From Morella rubra (taxonomy: Eukaryota; Streptophyta; Magnoliopsida; Fagales; Myricaceae): DNA of 64,000 nucleotides. Shown here piece by piece: positions 32,060-45,001 of this stretch (position 1 is the stretch's first letter; every line of letters starts with the position of its first letter). The DNA is taken from contig CM025851.1 in assembly GCA_003952965.2 (NCBI GenBank), positions 18,426,797 to 18,490,796 of the forward strand. Reading direction: 5' to 3'. The notes under the pieces are model-generated. The model had not been told where the DNA came from, ran no database searches, and worked only from the letters and a program-made list of their open reading frames with translations. The translations under genes and the position numbers were made by a program.

Positions 32060-33656
32060 AAGTATTGAGTTAGTGAAAATACATAATCTACCCAAATCTC
32101 CGAACGAAGATGACTTGAGAGCATCAACGATGCCTTATCATCACCGCCCGTATGTCCATCAGGGATATGGACAGTTAGCTTTCCTCCATAAACTCTTTTT
32201 TTCCGTCAAATATGTCCACATCATGTCTCCACCTATATGTCGCAAGCAAATACTGGCGATATCCTAAAAAACAATATTTGCTCTTATGTTTCAACCAAAA
32301 GGACGTTGTGTTCGCATTGCAATTAGGGCATGCTAACCGTCCTTCATACTCCAATCCGAGAGATTACCATTAATTTGAAAAGTAGTTTTTTGTCCAAATA
32401 AAGCAGCATGTAACTTGAATGAACTTGACATTGCCGTGTCGTAAGTATGCACTCCATTTTCCCACAAATCCTTCAATTATCTATTAATGGTTGCAAGTAG
32501 ACGTCAATGTCATTCCCGGGACTTCTTGGACCTGGAATAAGATATGAAAGCATAAAACTAGAAGCCTTCATACACTTTCAGGGCAGCAGATTGTATGGAA
32601 TTAGTACTACTGGCCATATACTATACGATAAGCTCATGTTGCCAAACAGATTGAACCCATCATATGCCAAACCCAACTGGACATTCCGAGATTCCTGACT
32701 AAACCATTCATAATTCTTATAGAGGTCCTTCCATACCACATAGTCTACAGGATGCCTCATCACCCCATTTTCACAACACATTCTCTTGGTGCCATAGTAT
32801 ATCCGTTGCCGTTTGTCGTGATATAAACAACCGTTGCAACCTCAGTTTCAAGGAAAAATGCCGCAACACTTTTTGAGAAATCTTTGATTTACTATTCTAA
32901 CTGTACTTCCACCACAATGCCCCACACACCGGACACTCTTGTAACTCATTGTGCTCCTTCCAAAACAGTACAAAATCATTTAACATGCACGTATGTTATC
33001 ATATCTAAATCCCAAATTATTTTTTAACTTTTTGCTTTATAATAAAATTTAGGAAATGTCTCCCCATCGGACATTGCATCTTTTATCAACCCCAACACAT
33101 CTTCAAATGCCTTTACAGTCAAATTATTCTCTAACTTCACATGAAGTAACCTAACAATGAAGGACAACTTCGAGTACTTTTTACACTTGGGATACAACTC
33201 TCGCTTAGCATCTGCCCATAACTTGGTATACGTGGAAAACCTTTCTCCAGAACCCAATTCATTTGTTTCAGGACCGACATATTTTGACCAGCGTTCCATC
33301 AACCCTGCTCCACCTCAAAATCTTCTAACATGTCTCTCATATCATCATTTATGTTTCCCTCAAAATCCTCACTACTCAGTTCAGGTTCTAAAGTCACTAC
33401 CCGGTTAAAAGGTTCTGACATTGATTCTCAGTGAAATACCCTTTGACTGTAACTCTGGTCAAACCCAATTATGAATAAATGATCCTCCATCTCGTCTACG
33501 CATTGGAACAACACATTCTTACATCTCTTACATGGATACCATTATCAGTCCACGATTATCTACATAACTACGGGCAACACTCATAAAATCTCGAACACCA
33601 TCACTATACTTCACACTTTTGAGTCTATTAGCCTCATAAATCCAACTCTTATCCAT
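32060..33656 (-). pseudogene. TNP2-like CACTA transposase, N-terminal part, broken
   Basis: The ATG at 33656 (minus) starts MDKSWIYEANRLKSVKYSDG, the transposase-associated N-terminal domain of plant CACTA transposases. Next come ELYPKCKKYSKLSFIVRLLH and DAMSDGETFPKFYYKAKS (around 33200-33030), a CPVCG zinc-binding-like pair near 32920, RHPVDYVVWKDL, and LGLAYDGFNLFGNMSLSYSI with WPVVLIPYNLLP (32680-32580), the signature block of the family. Fragments then continue (PGPRSPGNDIDV) to about 32060. Several stops and frame changes interrupt it. The catalytic DDE-like C-terminal portion was not seen between here and the terminus at 31183, so the gene is truncated as well as broken. Confidence 0.8.
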
Positions 33657-34682
33657 ATTGTTCCTTCAAAGATAAAAATACAAATAATAATGCAAACAAT
33701 GATGACATTCACACTCAACTCCTATTTCTTTGGGTGATAAGTATTATCCCATTTAAATTTACAGTATCATGTACTGTATGTAACTGCCCCGACTATTATG
33801 ATCGATGCTTTAGAAATTTTGACAGCGTTTTTCCTCAGTCCCCAAATATACGCCTTCCACATTGAGCTTAAAAACCTACCATTAAAGCTGAGTGGTGTGT
33901 AAACTCAATGTTGAATGTGCATCTGAAGGACAAAAGAAGATTTGCATCGAAATTTCTAAACACATTTGTCACAATGATGAATACAATTATGCACATTATG
34001 GATATTGTAAACTCAAACTGTCCATAATGTTGAAAATTCAAGACTTACACCTAGTTTGTTATCCGAATTGGTGAAATTCTTAAATAGGTCTAAGGCTACT
34101 AAATGAATGAATGAAACATAACAACAACAAATAGTTCGGACGGATATAAAATCGTTTGAACCATACATAAATCGATCGGACGGACCAAAATTTATCCGGA
34201 CTGTAATTGTCGAACAACACTGTTCTTCGACAAAATCATGACAAAATCATCCCTAAATCAACCTAAATCGCAATCACTTCAATATAAACACATCACAACT
34301 AACCCCTAACTCAATTGCTATAATTTTAGAATATAAAATCCTAAAAGCAATAAAATTTTAAACCCACTAACCTCAAATGCAAACCAATGTGAAATTTTCC
34401 TTGAGTTGCTACTTCCACCCCTTCTTCAATGAGATTGAATGCCCAAATCAGATTCTAACTTCTTATCTTCTTCAAATCTCAAATTTTGAAGGATTTTGCA
34501 TTTCACACTGTCTGTGCTCTTTTTTCATTCGCACAAAGCCCATCTAGACGCATTTTAGAACGTGCGGACACCTACATGTCTAATTTTTCGAGGGAATTCA
34601 TTGCCGCCTAATATTTCACACTGTCTGCACAGATACTTACAATGAGCGATACCATTTTGCATCCCAAACAACAACATTTCTT
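33657..34682. repeat. CACTA 2 interior, CGTCCG-type motif DNA left of the gypsy insertion
   Basis: Mostly AT-rich with scattered TCGGACGGA and CGTGCGGAC words (for example 34135-34205 and 34560). No coding segment recognised. The gypsy LTR begins at 34683. Confidence 0.5.
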
Positions 34683-36685
34683 TATCACGCTTATACCTCC
34701 AAGGCTAGAGGGTAACTTACTAACCATAAACAATTAGACTTTTATTATAAAATCTTATTTAAAAAATTTTTGCGGAATAAACTTAATTAAAACAAGTAGC
34801 TTCAAAAAAACTCTCCAAAGATCAAGGTAAAAGCAACTTCTTTAAAATTCTATCAAAAGACAGACAATTCTAAACATGAATAGATTGACACCAAAGTCAA
34901 ATATTTTGTTTCTAATAATCTCTCAACTACCCATCCACGTGCCATCTAATCCTAACTATTGACACGCTCCTAATGAACATCTGAAAGTAAAGAAAACAAT
35001 AGCGGGTGAGTTCGACAACTCATTAAGAAAAGTTGTTATGCTAGTGTGTACCCGTGAGCCACACTATCACAGTAAGAGACATAATATTTAAAATATTTAT
35101 AAGCTGTTGAAAGCTGTTTTTGGCAATTTCAATAAAACATCTTTATCAATAAAACAATTTTATCTATATAACATAATACTATAGAAAATCCCTTTGGTAA
35201 TAACAGGGTTGTGAAGTTGCTACCTAGTTTGAGGATTAGCCAAACTAAGCCAATACTATGGGTATAATTCTTCCTTACTAAGGCTTAACCATGTCCAAGT
35301 GTACACTCGTCAATCTATAAAATAAACCACTCAGTTTTCAGAATGGGTGCACTCAATGGGTTGCAATTGGTAACAATGCGCTGTTTCTGTAATTTTGTAA
35401 CTCTGGGCCTCAGAGTTTGAAAATACATATATAACATATCATACAATAAACATCACTTTGAACTTTGCATCTTTCTCTTCTTTCCATGAAATATCATGCA
35501 CAAATCTTGAATAATAATAAATATAAAAAAACCTTTGATTTAAACAATGAAAACATCATGAAATATGTTGGACATAAAAATAGGCTCATGTTTACACATT
35601 TCATGCTATAATCTTTGACAATGTTATCATAAAGTAATGCATAGAAAACTCCAAGGTTTTTCGATAAAAACATGTAAATTTTCAAATATCACGTCAGTCT
35701 TTTTGGAAAATCTAGCATAATAATCCCGCTTGCCTGGATCTTCAAGCAAATAAGCCTCTAACTTAGCACCTATCAATACAAAATTTAACTTATTATAATA
35801 CGCTCAAACGGAAACACAAATGAAACTCGAAATTTGCCCGACAAGATTATATCCGAAATTCACTACTTAGATTCTAAAATATAAGTTACCTATTTTGGAT
35901 TTTCCTAAAATCTCCAAATTAAAATATGTTCTTCCCTAAGATGTTAACTACACACCTGTAAAATTTCATATCCATATTCCTCGTACAACTCAATTAATAA
36001 AATCGAAATTGATCTCTCTTCACGTAGTCAAACTATACTTGAATACTTCAGTACTCATCAATTCCAAAATTCGTAAAGATGTCTTCCTTTATCATAAAAT
36101 CCAGATATTTATACCAAAGATTCATATATTTGTTATAAAGATACCCAAAAAACTTCATGCCGAAATTCGAAGCCTAGCTATGTCATTCGGTACAAAACTC
36201 CAACTTGTATGAAAGGATTTTTCTCAGCAATTTCAATTTCTCTAAGCCTAATTTCTAGATTTTCAATACCATAACAAAACATCTCCAAAAATTATGAAAT
36301 TTAACTCAATCTTCTTGAAGATGTTTAGTACAAAATATCTAAAAATCATAATTGTTTGATGTTTAAGGTGAGCTGTAAAAATATAATATGATCGACTGAT
36401 CAAATTAAGAACCGAAATTTTCTCTGTACAAATCTTGAACCCGAATCTCAATTACTCTAGGAAGCCCTTCAAAACTATTCCAAAAATCAAGAAATGATTA
36501 GGGCTTGATCTAGACACCCTATGGTTTGATCTCTCATAAAGAGTATACAAATAAAATATCAACAAATTCGAAATACTTGAATTTGCTTCAAGAAAATTCG
36601 TCTAGATTGTTGAAAGCAAGAAAACCCTTCTTTTTCCTCTTGTTGGCATAAAATTGAGGTGTGCAAAAATTAAAACCAATATGTA

Positions 36686-36733
<48 letters not shown>

Positions 36734-36944
36734 TACTAGACTCCCTTTTAAATTCTAAAACTTTTAATTTTAAATAATCACTGCAGTAAAATCTTTAAAA
36801 TTTTAAAAAGATTTGACTAGGTCAGAGATAAAGATTCAACTATTTTAAATGACTTAAACTCAAATTTCAAAATTTAAAGAAGACATTTCAAATATCAAAT
36901 AAGAAAATTCAAATAATTTTAAAATAGAAATCTCGGGTGTTACA
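34683..36944 (-). repeat. Gypsy LTR (3' LTR)
   Basis: Matches 40979-43221 along its whole length. It carries a long (TA)n microsatellite around 36690-36731 that is only a few units long in the partner LTR. Confidence 0.9.
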
Positions 36945-37196
36945 TTCTCCCCTCTTAAAAAGTTCCATCCTCGGAATTTGCTAAGTGAAATTAAGTTCTA
37001 ACTTACTGACTTGAAAATTCAGCTTCCAACCTCAATCTTCAAATAATGCGGATACTTGATTGTATTTCTTCCTCAAGTTCCCACAAAGCTTTCTCTCCAG
37101 AATGATTGTTCCATAACACTTTTACTAGGGGAATTTTCTTTGTACATAATTCGTGCTCCTTTGTGTCCAAGATTTCTCCACATAAGTCAAGTTCTC

Positions 37197-40100
37197 CTAA
37201 ATCCTTAAGGGTTCGTAATCAATGACATGAGTAGGGTCGGGAATATACTTCTGCAATAAAGACACATAGAACACATCATGCATTCCCGAAACACTTGGTG
37301 GCAATGCAATCCTATATGCCACTGGACTGATCCAATCAAGTACTTCAAATAAAGGAGATCGACATCTTTTTCCATATAATGCCTCGTATGGTGCCATCCC
37401 AATACTTGCTTGATAACTATTATTATATGCAAACTCCACTAGAAGTAGATACTTAATCTAACTTTCCTTAAATTCAAGCACGCAAGCTCGCAACATGTCT
37501 TCTAGAATCTGAATGGTCCTTTCTGTCTAACCGTTTGTTTGAGGGTGGTAAGCTGTACTAAAATTTAATTCATATCCCATAGCCTTTTGCAAACTCCTCA
37601 AAAACATTGAAGTATAACGTGGATTTTTGTCTAGAATAACCTCTTCATGGAATGACCAACTTTGATTGGAATAAAATGAGCAGTCTTCCTCAGTCGATCA
37701 ACAACTACACAAATTGAATCCTGCCCAATTGGTGCTAGAGGCAAACCTAAAACAAAATCCATTGAGATGTGCCCCCATTTCCACTCTAAAATCTGTAATG
37801 GCTGCAATGGTCCTGCTGGTCTTTCATGCTCTATCTTCACTTGCTAACATGTTAAACATTGTTCCACAAATTTGACAATCGCCCTCTTCATATTGTTCCA
37901 CCAAAAAGACTCCCTCAAATCTCGATATATTTTAGTACTCCCTGGATGAATAGTGTAAAGAAAGCGATGAGCTTCTTCTGAAATAACCCTCCTAACATTC
38001 TCATCATTAGGCACTCACAAATGATTTCGATATCCTAATATCTCATCCTCCTATATGTTGAATATTGACTTTGACCCATTTCAGACTTCCATTATAAGCT
38101 TCATCAATCTTGCATCCAACAACTGAGCTTCCTTAATTCTTTCCACCAAAGTTGATTTAATCACCATACTTGCCAAAAGAACTCTATGATCATCTTCGAC
38201 AACCTCAATCCTTGATCTCTCCATGTCCATTCTAATATGATGCTAACTAATCAAAGACATTGAAACTCCAAATGATTTTATACTCAATGCGTCTACTACT
38301 ACATTAGCCTTTCCCAGGTGGTAAATAATCGTACAGTCATAATCATTAATTAGTTCCAACCATCTTCTTTGCCTCATATTCAACTCTGTCTGAGTAAACA
38401 AATATTTAAGACTCTTAAATTAAGTAAATATCTCACACTGCTCTCCATAGAGATTACGCCTCCAAATCATCAAAGCAAAAACTACTGCTGCTAATTCCAA
38501 ATCATGGGTAGGGTAATTCTGCTCATAACCCTTCAGTTGTCGAGACACATACGTAACAACCTTCCTATTCTACATCAACACACAACCCAAACCCTTCTGT
38601 GATGCGTCACTGAATATCACAAAGCCTCCACTTCGAGATGGAATAGTTAACACTAGTGTAGTTACAAGTCTTCGTTTCAATTCTTGAAAACTCTGTTCAC
38701 AAGCCTTTGTTTACTCAAACTTAATATTCTTTCGTGTTAGTGTGGTCAACGGAGCTGATATCATTGAAAAATCCTCTACAAATATCTAATAATATCCTGT
38801 AAGACCTAAAAAAGTTCCTTACTTTGTAAACGTTGGTTGGTGTTGGCTAATTCACAACTACCTCCACTTCGCTTGGATCTACAAAAATGCGTTGCTTCGA
38901 GACGAGATGGCCCAAGAATGCGATCTTCTCCAACCAAAACATGCACTTTTTGAGTTTAGCATACAATTTCTTCTCTTTTAATACTTGCAATGCTAACCTC
39001 AAATGATTCTCATTCTCCTCTTGATTTTTTGAACAGATTAGGATGTCATCAATTAAGACTACAACAAACTGATCTAATATACCCATGAGAAACTCTATTC
39101 ATCATATCCATGAATGCAGCTGGTGCGTTAGTCAATCCAAATGTCATCATTAAAAACTCATAATGGCCATTCTGAGTACGAAATGAGTTCAAAATGCTGT
39201 TTTGAAATATCCTCCGCCTTAATCTTCAACTGGTGATAACCCGAACGAAAATCAATCTTAGAAAAGACTTGTGCTCCCTGTAATTGATCAAAAAGATCGT
39301 CGATGCATGGCAATGGATATCTATTCTTAATCGTGACTCAATTAAGTTCTCGGTAATCGATGCACATCCAAAACGATCCATCCTTTTTCTTCACAAACGA
39401 AACCAACGCTCTCCAAGGTTACTCACTGAGTCTTATGAAACCTTTTTCTAATAGTTCTTGTAGTTGCTCTTTAAGTTCCAACAACTCCGATGGTGCCATC
39501 CTATAAGGTGCCTTAGAGACTGGTGTTGTTTCTGGGAGTAGATCAATACAAAATTTAATCTCATGATCCGGGGGCAATTCATTGAAATATTCAAGAAAAA
39601 CATCAGAAAATTCCTTCGCGACTGGAATCTGTTCCAAATTCTTCTCATTCTTTGGTGCTTCCACTACAAAAGTCAAATAACCCTGACATCTTTCACAAAG
39701 TAGCCTTCTCGCTGGAATGGCTGACATTAATGGCGGAAAGGAATGCACACACGACCCGATAAATTTAAATTCTAAGTTTTCTTGGGGTTTAAAAATCACT
39801 TCCTTGCATTGATAATCTATATTCACGTAATTTGATGCTAGCCAATCCATCCCTAGGATAACAATGAATCCATGCATGTTCAATACAACTAGATTTGCTA
39901 GAAGCACTTTTCCATCTGTACTTATTGGACAAACTCTAATTACCTTCTTATATACGATAGAACTCTTTGACGGAGCAGCTACTGTGAGATTTTTCTCTAC
40001 TGGTTAGGTCTCAACTCCACAAACTTAGATGCATACTGTTGGACCGTCATCAAACCTTGATTCAGTGTAGCAAATTCTCTTGCCTTAACTTCCCTTGTTG

Positions 40101-40430
40101 AATTGAGAAAATAACACTCGAAAAATACTTCCTTAAACTTTTCCCACGTAATAGTTGCTCCTTTAGGCTCCAGCTCCAAAAGTAATTTTCTTCAATTCCG
40201 CCAACGCTTTGCCTTACCAGTTAATTTAAATGCAACAAAAAGAACTTTTTGCTCATCAATGCACCTCTGAAGACATAACATCTCTTCAATCTCCTAGGGC
40301 ATGTTCGTTTTAAGAAAAAGTTTAGAATTTGAATCCAACTTTCTAAACTCACAATCCTAACATTACTCCTACATTCATACCAATACAACTCAACATTACC
40401 TTTATTACAAACATCAATACAACTCAACAA
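37197..40430 (-). mobile_element. Gypsy internal region: gag-pol fossil
   Basis: Minus-strand parts: gag capsid-like segment (40179-39997, ITWEKFKEVFFECYF and MTVQQYASKFVEL); protease and start of RT (39907-39419, LGMDWLASNYVNIDYQCKEV, then PYRMAPSELLELKEQL); RT with the IDDILICSK catalytic block (around 39050); RNase H (about 38800-38300); integrase (about 38000-37200, including WGHISMDFVLGLP and MEFAYNNSYQASIGMAPYEA); and a segment typical of the end of chromovirus integrase. The region is broken in many places and is a fossil. Confidence 0.85.
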
Positions 40431-40978
40431 CTTCTACACGCATGCCAATAAAGCCCAAACATTACCTAAATATTCACACTATACTTAAAATCCTTAAAAT
40501 TTTCTCAAAACGAACATGCCCTTGATCCCAATTCTCTATAGCAGTTGGGTTTGCATTTCCTTTAAACTTAAGGGGTGCAAGCGACTGAACTACTCAAACA
40601 TGCAGCCTTTTGTATTAACACATCAGTTCCTGCCTTCAGCATTCCGAGCAATCTCCACCATAACCAGTTGTGCTACCTCATATAATACTCTAGCAGTGTT
40701 CAAGTTGGTTTCCACATTGTCCTCTCCGGTCTTACCCGAATTTTCACAGTTATTTAGATTATTAGGATTCCAATAGTTATGACGTGAGGCTATCCAAAAA
40801 TATTAACTAATGCTCAAAATTTCTTATCAAAATATAATTAAACAATTATAACAAACAATAAACAATTTCAAACAGACAACCTAGTCTACCTGATCATATC
40901 CTCAAAACTCTTAATCCAATCCTATTCCTCTTTAATTGTCTACAGAACCTAATAACCCAGTTGCTTTGATACCAAACT

Positions 40979-43221
40979 ATCACACCCTTAATCTCCAAGG
41001 CTAGAGGGTGACTTACTAACCATAAACAATTAGAATTTTATTATAAAATCTTATTTAAAAAAATTTGTGGAATAAACTTTATTAAAAAAAATAGTTTCAA
41101 TAAAATTCTCTAAAGATCAAGGTATTATCAACTTCTTTAAAACTCTACCACAACATAAAGACAAATCTAAATATGAATAGATTGACACCAGAGTCAAATA
41201 TTTATTCTAATAATCTTTTAATTGTCCGCCATATGCCATCTAATCCTGACTATCGACACGCTCCTGATCAACATCTGAAAATAAAGAAAACAATTGCGGG
41301 TGAGTTCGACAACTCAATAAACAAAGTCATTATACTAGTGTGTATCCCATGAGCCACACTGTAACAGTAAGAGACATAATATTTAAAATATTTTTAAACT
41401 ATTGAAAGCTGTTTTTGGCAATTTCAACAAAACATCTTTATTAATAAAACACTTTTACCTTTATAACATAATACTATAGAAAATTTATTTGGCAATAATT
41501 GTGGGTCATGTTTACCCCTATGACAGGGTTGTGAAGTTGCTACTTAATTTGTAGATCAGCCAAACTAAGCCAATACTATGGGTAGAATTCTTCCTTATTG
41601 AGGTTTGGCCATGTCCAAGTGTGCACTTGATAAGAATCTATAAAATAAGCCACTCTATTTCTAGAATGGGTTGCAATTGGTACCAATGCGCTGTCTCTGT
41701 AACTCTGGGCCTTAGGGTTTGAAAATACATATATAACATATCATAAAATAAACATCACTTTGAACTTTGCATCTTTCTTTTCTTTTCATGAAATTTCATG
41801 CACAAATCTTGAATAACAAATAAATATCAAAAACCTTTGATCTAAACAATGAAAACATCATGAAATATCGTTGGACTTAAAAATAGGCTCATGTTTACAC
41901 ATTTCATGCTATAATCTTTGACAATTTATCATAAAGTAATGCTTAGAAAACTCCAAGGGTTTTCAATAAAAACATGCAAATTTTTGAATATCACCTCAGT
42001 CTGTTTAGAAAATCTGGCATAATAATCCCGCTTACCTAGATCTTCAATCAAATAGGTCTCTGGCTTAGCACCTATCAATACAAAATTTAATGTATTATAA
42101 TATGCTTAAACGAAAAACACAAATGAAACTCTAAATCTGGACGACAAGATTAAATCTGAAATTCACTGCTCAGATTCTAAAATATAAATTACCTATTTTG
42201 GATTTCCCTAAGATATTCAAATTAAAATATATTCTTTCCTAAGATGTTAACTATAGACTTGTAAAATTTCATATCGAAATTCGTCATATAACTCAGTGAA
42301 TAAAATCGAAATTCATTTCTGTTCATGGAGTCAAACTATACCCTGAATAATTCAGTACTCATCAATTCCAAAATTCATAAAGATCGCTTCTGATGTCATA
42401 AAATCCCAACATTTATACCAACAATTCATATATGTGTTATAAAGATACCCATAAAATTTCATGCCGAAATTTGAAGCCTAGTTATGTCATTAGGTACAAA
42501 ACTCCGATCTGTATCGAATAATTTTTCTCAGCAATTTTGATTTCTCTAAGCCTAACTTCTGGATTTTCAAAACCATAGCAATACATCTCCAAAAATTACG
42601 AAAATTTAACTCAATCTTCTTGAAGATGTCTAGTACGGAATATCTAAAAATAAATTTTTTATGTCTAAGATAGGATACAGAAATATAATACGATTGACTA
42701 TTCAGATTAAGAACCTAAATTTTCTCTGCACGAATCTTGAACCCGAATCTCAATTACTCTAGGAAATACTTCAAAACTATTCCGAAAATCAAGAAATAAA
42801 TAGGGTTTGATCTAGACACCCTATGGTCTGATCTCTCATAAAAATTATTCAAATAAAATATCAAGAAATTCGAAATACCTGAATTTGCTTCAAGAAAATT
42901 CATCTAGATTGTTGAAAGCAAAAAAATCATTCTTTTTCCCCTTGTTGGCGTAAAATTGAGGTGTGCAAAAATTAAAACCAATATGTAAATATATATATAT
43001 AGGCTCACATTAGTAATAGACTTCCTTTTAAACTCTAAAACTTTTAATTTTAAATAATCACTATAGTAAAATCTTTAAAATTTTAAAAAGGTTTGACTAG
43101 GTCAAAGATAAAGATTCAACTATTTTAAATTACTTAAACTCAAATTTAAAATTTAAAGAAGACATTCAAATATCAAATAACAAATTCAAATAATTTTAAA
43201 ATAGAAATCTCAGGTGTTGCA
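40979..43221 (-). repeat. Gypsy LTR (5' LTR)
   Basis: Begins TGCAACACCTGAGA and ends GGGTGTGATA on the minus strand, next to the primer binding site. Partner of 34683-36944. Confidence 0.9.
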
Positions 43222-43681
43222 TTTTTCGTATCCATGTAAAAAAAGATTAGAAACGAATCCATCCGGACGTTTAGTTTAAACGTCCGCCCGACATCACAAT
43301 TTGAACGACATCATTTTGCATCCCAATAATCAATGTGTGCATCACAATTTCATATATTTGCAAACAATCCATGTTTAACATTATCGTCGGCACGTATTCT
43401 TTTTCCGTCCGCACGTTTTATTTTATACAATACGTGACACCGTTTGACCTCATAGTAACTCGTCCAAACGATTATATAACCGTCCGAACAGTTTTGTCCG
43501 AACATATTTTTTTTTATAACTCATACCATTCAATTTATAACCAATTTTTTAATATCCCAAGTGTGTTTATAACAAATATAAGCCTAAGTATGTTGATGGA
43601 AAGTATATAGTTATAGATATAATAGTGTAAAATAGTTTTGAGGTTTGAAGTAGTGTAATGAAAAGAAAAACACAACATAAA
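43222..43681. repeat. CGTCCG motif DNA of CACTA 2, right of the gypsy insertion
   Basis: Contains CCGGACGTTTAG, AAACGTCCGCCCG, CCGTCCGCACG and CCGTCCGAACAG words within 250 bases. No coding segment. Confidence 0.65.
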
Positions 43682-45001
43682 TTAACATGTTGTACTAAGT
43701 TTGAATAAACAAAAATATCCATAAATGTTCATGTCCAAAATATAAACCAAGTATAAAATTATATAAAATGTCCAAAATATAAATAACATAACATAATAAC
43801 ATAACATGATAATATCACTGAACAACTCATCCAAGATTGCGAGAAAATCACTGACTTTCTTCTTGTGCTCCTCCATATCCTTGTCCTGTCTCATGAGTGC
43901 TTGCAATTATTTTGAATATGCCACTGCCTTCAGATCAAACTGAATTGACTCAATCTCTTCCTTCAACTGAGAGTCCTGCTCGCCGACTTTAGTGTCCAGA
44001 GTCATGAGCCAATCACTAATATCATTGAGAGCCTCATGGGTGGGCTGCATCATTGCTCGCACTGTACACATAACTGCATCTTTAGATCCTACACAAAGTG
44101 ATCTGCCCATGTAGGTTGCTCTATCTAAGATCCTTAGGTCGAACTCTGACCGGGATTTCCCGACTCAAACTATGGAGGCTGCTCTTGACGTCTCATAGCA
44201 GATGCGCACACCAGCTGTCGACGTGTCTGAGCCATAGAACAGGACTATGTGGTCTTAATAATGGGTTGAAGTGGGCTTCCCTTAGACTTTTCAATGCCCT
44301 TGGGTACCTGCATTGCATGAAGAAACTGTGTCAGTAGAAGTCCGTAAGGCAGCACCGATAACTCATGTGAGAGGGCCTCCGCTTGGACCTTCATAAAGAT
44401 ATACATAGCCAGATCAACTGGTGTCCCACGTGGTACTAGCAACATCAGCACGGGCCGTGCAATCGGGTACTCCGTAGTGTGCTTCTTTGGGTCAATGCAG
44501 TATGCAAAGATGAGATGCATGATGCACCAGAAGGGAAGCAAGTGCCAATGCTGAATGTTGTAACCCTTTAGCACCCCTGTATCTAGACTCACCATTGTCT
44601 GAAATACCTCAAATGCAGGAGGTCAGACCTCCTCGGGAAGCCTGATCATCGGGAAAGCATCAACAGGCCTCTCATAGCCCATAAACCACGTCAACTCATC
44701 CGGCGAGAAAATGACCCCAGTGTTGTGGATGCTGACCTCCCAAGAAGCATCCGAGATGTTGGGCACTAGTAGAACCGCAGTATAAAGCTCTCAGACTAAA
44801 TCCATAGAGGCCACACCCATCCACTGTAAGTATGGTACCCAACCCTAGGTCGTTGAAATCTGCCAGGACAACTCGTCGCTCAATAATGATTGATCGAGAT
44901 AAAATGAGTTCTAGATGCTGCTCAATCAATAAGGGTGAATCAAAATTAGATTCTGCCTGACTACTTGAACCCTTACCCATGCTGCGCTGACGCTTAATCA
45001 T
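43682..45001 (-). pseudogene. 'Putative plant transposon protein' ORF in CACTA 2
   Basis: Minus-strand segments in order: MIKRQRSMGKGSSSQAESN with RRVVLADFNDLGLGTIL (from 45001); then GYNIQHWHLLPFWCIMHLIF, PIARPVLMLLVPRGTPVDLA and LPYGLLLTQFLHAMQVP (44595-44245); then a coiled-coil segment (LNDISDWLMTLDTKVGEQDS and KEEIESIQFDLKAV, 44110-43907) continuing to about 43790. The layout (DNA/RNA-binding-like helical domain, then coiled coil) matches the ORF in CACTA 1 and the extra ORF of Copia C. Frame changes separate the segments. Role unknown. A coiled coil would allow self-association. Confidence 0.6.

Larger units (their letters stand above)
34683..43221 (-). mobile_element. Ty3/gypsy LTR retrotransposon nested in CACTA 2
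   Basis: Two direct LTRs of about 2.25 kb flank about 4.0 kb. On the minus strand the order is LTR, primer binding site (TTGGTATCAAAGC, about 40974-40962), gag, protease, RT, RNase H, integrase, polypurine tract (AAGAGGGGAGAA, next to 36944), LTR. That is gypsy order. The LTRs start TGTAACACC. The flanks TTCTT (34678-34682) and TTTTT (43222-43226) are a near-matching target duplication, and both outer flanks are CACTA 2 DNA. The segment HDVFYVSLLQKYIPDPTHV near the end of pol suggests a chromovirus (Tekay/Del-like), tentatively. The LTRs differ at roughly one base in eight to ten by eye, suggesting insertion some millions of years ago. The element is broken in many places. Confidence 0.9.
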
